Source: Hirudinaria manillensis (taxonomy: Eukaryota > Annelida > Clitellata > Hirudinida > Hirudinidae). Taken from it: DNA of 64,000 nucleotides. The DNA lies in NCBI GenBank assembly GCA_034509925.1, contig CM067531.1, forward strand, positions 6,467,319 through 6,531,318, written 5' to 3'. The translations under genes were made by a program, and so were the position numbers. This document shows, piece by piece, positions 58,423 to 64,000 of the stretch (the first letter of the stretch is position 1; the number at the start of each line of letters is the position of its first letter). The notes under the pieces were generated by a model, which had not been told where the DNA came from, made no database searches, and was given only the letters and a program-made list of their open reading frames with translations.

Positions 58423-60411
58423 TCATTCATCATCACTGCTTTCTTCATCCTCACTGCTGTCTTCTGTTGATTCTTGGTTGTTGTTCAATTCTTGACTTTC
58501 TTGATTTCTTTCTTGTTGGAAGGCTTTCTGGGCAGTTCGTGCATCCACTATGCATCTGGCACTTCCCATGCTCATCCCAGATTGCGTTGCACCTTTATTT
58601 GATCCTGACTGCATTCCAATGATGGACTGACTAGCCCTCAGCTGTTCATCTGTGAATTCCCTGATGTTTCTTTCTGTTGGTTTTGGTCCAATGCAGGGAC
58701 CATTGAAGTGATTCCTCTGGCACTTCAATACAAATTTCCTGTCAGAATGTGCTTAACTAAATTTATCTATTACAAATTGACAACGGACTAACGTAATTAT
58801 GAAAAGGTAGGAGCATGCCAGTATTAGTCTTGAAATGTTTCAGATATTGGCTTGGTATAAAATGGGCTGAAAAACTTGGCATTTACTTCAGAACTACCAT
58901 GCGAAGAGGGCCAAAAACAACTGGTTTGGAGAGATGTTTGGTGTTTCAAGATCATAACCAATAGCTGCCTGAGTGGGAAATTGCTCTAATTTGATGTAAC
59001 GGGGCGTGAGGCTTCGGCGGTGCCAAAAATTTGGATGGGAGTTGAGTGTAAGTGTTCTGGAATGTATTGATTTTTATTTCAATGCAACTGGAGTACAGGC
59101 GCATCTTAACCTGCTCGCCACGTAAACAGTAAACATCGAGATGACCGACTGGAAAGTTTTGGAAAGGGGCACGATGAAATGTGTGTTATGAAAGACAAGT
59201 ACTAACCATTGGTAAGACATGCTAATTGACTACTAGTAGAGGATATCAAAAATGGCGGTGTGTATGTTATGCTACGTGGATTTGTATGTCCATGAGGTGG
59301 GTCTATTTTTGGGAGACGGGGTAAAGTGCAAATACTGTTTAAGCGAAATTTAAATGGAATTCACTCCATTTCCAAAAGTTGTGGTAGTACGCCAAATGTC
59401 CGAGAAGAAGAAAAGACATTCGAATCGAAGTTGAGTTACAAATTTGCATTTTTTACCGAGTCTGCATTTTAGCATTGAAAAGAGCTCCACCAGTTATATG
59501 AAGGCAAGGCGTTATTTTAATAAGTATAAAATCTTTACTTGTAAACATGTATTTCTGCCCCCGGCCAAATTCGAACTCCAATCGATTCCTACCAAGGGTA
59601 ACCTTCTGAGACTATCGAGCCACTACAACGCGTGCATCATGAAGACTGGTTCTATTTATTCTTCGAAACTTATTTCGTTCATAGCCCTTTTATTGAAAGG
59701 TAGTTATTGTGCATTCTGGAATTTAACCATTTCTAAATCGATGATGGGAATAATATGGCCTATAACTTGGAGGTTCACCGACTCTTATTTGTTTTAAAGT
59801 TACGAACAAATACGTTTGTACCTCGCTACCGAGTTGTTGTATGCAACTGATCACTTGTTGCATGTTGTTTCCTTCGAACAAGTCTCCTGTCTGAAACAAG
59901 CCAGTTTTGGGAACTCCGTATTTTTCGCAAAATAACAGAAATGTCTGTATATTTGCCATCTGGAAATAAATGAAGTGATTTTTTTTTACACAGATAGTGT
60001 CCTAAAGTGTTATTTACTTGTTGGAAGGGCATTGTGTTTGTGCTGTATTTCAGAACCAAGTCTTTTGCCTTTGCTGGACAGTTCGGAGTATCACTTTGTA
60101 TCTTTTTGGCCAATCTTTAAAATAGTCAATTTCACAACATGCTCAAAAAAATTAAGAATTGAAGTGCCACAATCAAACTTCACGAGTGATTGTCCATTTT
60201 TCAATTGCTTCTCTAACTTATGAAATCCTGGCTCTAGTTTTATCCCTAGAAGTTGTTCAAACCACGTTATTACCTCTCTTTCCGCAGTGGTATCATATTT
60301 GGCAGCTATCTGGTAAAAGTATAATTAGCTGAAGAAATGATGCTGAGCTTTAGGAAAATCAAATCATACCTTACGTCTTATGGCAACTCTGTCTCCCGAT
60401 GCTCTGTTCAT
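58423..60411 (-). CDS. Transgelin/calponin-family actin-binding protein (CH domain), complete
   Basis: An actin-associated protein like transgelin, Mp20 or Chd64. Five exons read right to left: 60411-60370 (MNRASGDRVAIRRK), 60309-60179 (IAAKYDTTAEREVITWFEQL, GFHKLEKQLKNGQSLVK), 60114-60018 (LAKKIQSDTPNCPAKAKDLV), 59959-59814 (MANIQTFLLFCEKYGVPKTG, LFQTGDLFEGNNMQQVISCI) and 58738-58423 (calponin repeat GMQSGSNKGATQSGMS). These make one CH domain plus one calponin repeat, the usual transgelin layout, but with an unusual ~35-residue acidic Glu/Asp/Ser tail after the repeat. Its last exon is duplicated at 45679. The tail end lies about 125 nt from the PSMD9 copy 2 stop (convergent). It is head-to-head with CoREST, 2.2 kb away. 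Confidence 0.9.
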
Positions 60412-62584
60412 AATCTCACGACGTTTTCAACCCACAGACGATTTCAAAGAAATAAAAAAAACACTGAAAACACTTTAGGAATCTTGCTGTCCGAGTGTTG
60501 CTTACCTGCTGCTGCTAAAAAAGCATACTTTAGCAAAAGTTTACTTTTCTCACTTTTAAGTAAAAGAAGCGATAGAAAACTATTGTTCCGATCAGTTTCT
60601 AATATAAGCAAGTAATTTTTCTGAGTTTCAAATAAAATTTGCGTCGACGAAATTTAACATATGAATGTATGCTAAGTTTTTCCTCGAAAATAAGGACTGA
60701 GGGAATGCATTGAATTCAGGGGCAAGTTAAATATTCATGAACTTGTTATTTGGGTGGGGAGGCGCGGATTAGATTAGTTTAAAGTTTGAAGGTTATGCAA
60801 AAGTTTGTTATAGTTATTGTAAAAATTATTTCCAAAATTAAATTAAAAGCGTTTTAGATAGCTATGAAAACATCATTTCCTTAATCCAAGCCACACTTCT
60901 AGAGGGTTTTAAATTTAAAAACTAACCCAAGGGGGCGTTCAGCACGAGGGTTGGGTTTGGACGGCTTTCGACAAATGAGAGGGCAAGGACCAATATGTTC
61001 ACAACCCAAATTCGTATATTTTGAGGATCACTTAATGGCTTGTAATCTTTCTAGAGTGATCCCTAGAAATCTCAGAAGTTGACAAATTAGAGTCTTTAAA
61101 GGCAAGAATATGCCCTTTTCGATGTCATTAAGTCGCTTTCTTAAACCCATCTATAACAACCATCGTTAACTATCGGTACTTTTTTCTATAAATATGTTAC
61201 GGACATCAAATTATATATAAGGAGTCTTGTTGTGCTAACGAACATTTGTGAAACTTATAATAAAAAGTTATTTTCCACAAGGCAGCCCACGCTCCTTTAA
61301 GGAAACTCCGAGTAACATCAAAAACGTTTCTTAGTGGACTCAAACTACCCCAAAGGAAGTAAATGCACGAAATCTAATGCTCAAGTTTCTTTCGCATGGA
61401 CCCAATATCAATAAAAAAATAATAATCAAATTTAATAGTTCTATTAAACATGATTTCGCATGTCAGACTTAAATAGTGTAGTCACTGGTAGTATAAATAT
61501 TAAGGTCTTCTAATTATGCATCTAAATGCATAATTCGAGCCGGTCTACGCGGGCCGGTTTTTTAAATGGTGAACGGAGGACCGGGCCGGACGGTCACACA
61601 TAGCGGGCCGGGCATGGGCAACAAATTTCGACATGCAGATTTCTATTACACACTCGGTTGTCCGTGCGGTTAGCGAGCGGCTACTTGCTTAGCTTCTAGA
61701 AACACAAATGCAGGAAAAGTGAAAAGCGCTCGACAATGTAGACCACGTTTCCCGAGTCGGGAGTCCCGACCTGAATAACAAGTTCATGAATTTTAATTCC
61801 CATAGAACTGTGAGTTCCTACAAAATCCTTCAGCCGAAAATAAGCCCTGGCTAAGATCGTCGGCTGGCATTTACTGTCAACACAAATTAGTTCCAGACCA
61901 GCGATGGAATCTCCAAGCCCATAATCACCTTGTCGGATAGGACCAATGAGTGTCAGGTGTTTCACCCGTCAAAATTCCTGGCCTGGTTCCATCTCTGTTT
62001 CTGTCACCCAGACATTTGATTTCAGGTGAACGAATTTTGAATAAAGAAAATCATTGCTTGTAGGCCTTATTTATAGTTAGCAGAAGTAACGACTACTGAA
62101 ATAAATATATATTTGATGCCCTTAAATTCATAGCTCGAACTTTTGATGGTTCTTCAACCAGAGCCGGTGGTTCCATTTTAAAACATCATTAAGCTCTAGA
62201 TTTCAGGAGAACATCTTTTCCTTTTTAAAACGAAATCAGATAATATTATATAATTGCATAATTATTAATATAAATACAAAAGTTTTGTTTTGTTGACAAG
62301 CTGATTTATTTCATGCCATAAATGTTTTTCTTTGGTAATTTGTGTTTAGCAGTAGAGAGCCAGTTGCTTGTTTTGATTGTTTCGAGCGGTTTATTGTTTT
62401 TTTATTGGTCCTTTTGAATTATTTTTGGGAGGTGGGTATTTGGAAATTTAATCGTTTGAAAGCTTTTTGGATTTTGCGGTTGCAATCGTAGCCAATTTAT
62501 TCAAGCTAGTTAAGCTATTGTCCAAACAGATTTGTTTTGATTTTATATCGAGATATTTTAATTTTAGTTTCACTGAAAAAAATC
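60412..62584. other. Shared upstream region of transgelin and CoREST
   Basis: A divergent intergenic region. A GC-rich patch at about 61540-61620 holds repeated CGGGCCGG motifs. A minus-strand frame of 89 codons (61696-61965) has no family resemblance and I do not call it. No transposon end was identified. Confidence 0.4.
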
Positions 62585-64000
62585 ATGGTTGTGGTCGGAG
62601 AGAAAAATTATAAACACATAGATGAGGGTCCGATAAGAAAGCGACATACGCGAAACGGAGATGGTGAGGCTGATGAGGAAGGTTTGACTAGTGTCAATAA
62701 CTGGAAGTAACAAAAATAGCAAATACTATTTAATTTTAAACACATGACTTTGTTAAAAGATTCTGGAATGAGAGTTGGACCTGAGTACCAGGCAGATATT
62801 CCAAGTTACAATCCTGGTAACTTTTTGAATTTTGTAGAAATTAATGAACATAATTTACTATTAAATGGAAACTTATAAGCTTCTCCCATTTCCAAATCCC
62901 TTAACCTTTAGGGATTGGGAATCTGGTTCACTAAAGCCTGTAATGATGCCTTTGTTGAAACCTCACAAATTTACCTCGCACATAACATTCTTAATTATTA
63001 GTGTTAAAGTGACTTCGAAATTAATTTCAATCACAGCATAATAGTATTTCTTGGAAATTAATTCAAATGATTGTCTTCACAAAATTCTTCGTCTAATTTA
63101 GTAAAATCTTTGTTGCTCAAAAGTTGCTCAACACAGTTACAGTAGAACAAACACTAAGATAAAGAATGCTTCATCAGATGATGGGCTGAAATCATTGATC
63201 ATTGATCAATTTTTAGCTCAGAAGCCAGAGTCTAAGCATGAGGCAGTATTGGTTTGGGCACCCATCTTTGATTCAAACATAGAATCCAGAAGTTTGTTTC
63301 ATTGATTTTATTGATCCTTCAAAAATTAACTCTTTCTTATTAACACTTAACTTTAACAGTTGATGATTTTGCAACTGAAGCCAAAAATAAGTATGGCTAC
63401 AGCACAGAGCAAGTAGGAATATTTTTTATTACATTTGATATTTTGATTAATGTTTGTGTACATTTCCTATGGATCATAATAGCTCAATAAAAATAGACTA
63501 CTAATTCAATGGCAAACAAATTTGCATAAAAAAGGTAACATTCATAAAATGTTGTCAGAGGCAATTACTAACTGTTGTTTTGATTACAAAGAATATATTT
63601 CAATGGGGAAAACATTGCTTGAGATCTGACACAGAAAAAAAAGAGTAATTTTGTGTATTTTAATTGAATTAATCTTTTTTTTTTCAGGCTCTTGGCATGC
63701 TATTTTGGCACAAACACAATGTAGATAAAGCCTTTCAAGATCTTGGGAACTTTACTCCATTCCCAGAAGAATGGACTCTTGAAGATAAAGTACTATTTGA
63801 GCAGGCATTTGCATTTCATGGAAAAACCTTCCATAGGATAAAAGCAATGGTTTGTTTTTTATTTATATGCTTTAGTAGTTTGTCTTATGATATTTGTATC
63901 AGCTACCAGATAAAACAGTTGGAAGCTTGGTGAAATACTACTATTCTTGGAAGAAGTCAAGATCAAAAACAAGTGTCATTGACAGGGAGGTTCACAAGGT
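62585..64000 (+). CDS. RCOR1: CoREST (REST corepressor), 5' part
   Basis: CoREST bridges LSD1/KDM1A and HDAC1/2 and lets LSD1 act on nucleosomes. Exons: 62585-62681 ([20 protein letters not shown], basic leader), 62760-62816 ([19 protein letters not shown], start of ELM2), 63124-63291 ([14 protein letters not shown]), 63360-63412 ([18 protein letters not shown]), 63688-63849 ([44 protein letters not shown]1 start) and 63903 to the window edge ([20 protein letters not shown], end of SANT1). The order ELM2-SANT1 and the sequences match RCOR proteins closely. The second SANT domain and the LSD1-binding linker lie outside the window. The junction into exon 3 is the least certain. Confidence 0.92.

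Larger units (their letters stand above)
51775..59550. repeat. Segmental duplication, copy 2
   Basis: Partner of 39035-46812. Just upstream, 51684-51722 resembles MAD2 intron 1 at 37337-37377 (about 35 of 39 nt), hinting that the duplicated block once reached into MAD2 and lost its exons. The copy carries the DUF4806 unit, a CR1/Jockey-type scrap and the complete transgelin gene on its right. Confidence 0.9.

Noticed and set aside
61696..61965. 89-codon minus-strand frame between transgelin and CoREST
   Set aside because: No family similarity recognised, no supporting splice sites, and its end is a low-complexity run.

Overview
This is a eukaryotic, AT-rich window whose genes have many short introns (often 50-100 nt, GT-AG). 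Gene content (stomatin, MRPS7, RNF146, MAD2, PSMD9, transgelin/calponin, CoREST) marks it as metazoan. RNF146 and CoREST argue against Caenorhabditis-type nematodes. The stomatin has an invertebrate MEC-2-like flavour. I cannot name the species; an invertebrate with many transposons fits best.

Layout, left to right. 0.7-3.1 kb: stomatin/MEC-2-like gene (+). 5.5-7.2 kb: decayed LINE with an R2/NeSL-type C-terminus. 7.9-9.1 kb: mitochondrial ribosomal protein S7 (+). 10.7-11.5 kb: RNF146-type RING-WWE ubiquitin ligase (+), converging on a JmjC/EF-hand gene (-, 11.6-15.5 kb). 15.56-21.10 kb: a giant foldback structure of two near-identical 1.7-kb arms built of ~178-bp satellite monomers. 21.30-31.74 kb: an apparently complete ~10.4-kb Mutator-like (Rehavkus/NOF-foldback type) transposon with matching terminal inverted repeats and a perfect 9-bp target duplication. 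It carries a multi-exon transposase gene with a Ulp1-type protease and a PHD finger, flanked by its own satellite arrays.

33-35.5 kb: a DUF4806 gene inside GC-rich inverted termini, probably itself mobile. 36.1-38.6 kb: MAD2 (+). From about 39.0 kb the window is a direct segmental duplication: copy 1 (39.0-46.8 kb) and copy 2 (51.8-59.55 kb) each hold a class V aminotransferase (-), PSMD9 (+) and the transgelin/calponin 3' end (-). Copy 1 alone has a non-autonomous derivative of the 10-kb transposon. Copy 2 alone has a second DUF4806 unit plus a LINE scrap. Only copy 2 has the full transgelin gene (to 60.4 kb). A 4.2-kb Ty3/Gypsy element of the Mag type (47.39-51.64 kb) sits between the copies. 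The window ends inside a CoREST gene (62.6 kb onward).

The host genes are ordinary housekeeping and chromatin genes and do not form a pathway. The most unusual content is the transposon system: a protease- and PHD-bearing Mutator-like element whose ends are satellite DNA, its deletion derivative, the foldback next to it, and a DUF4806-bearing mobile unit.
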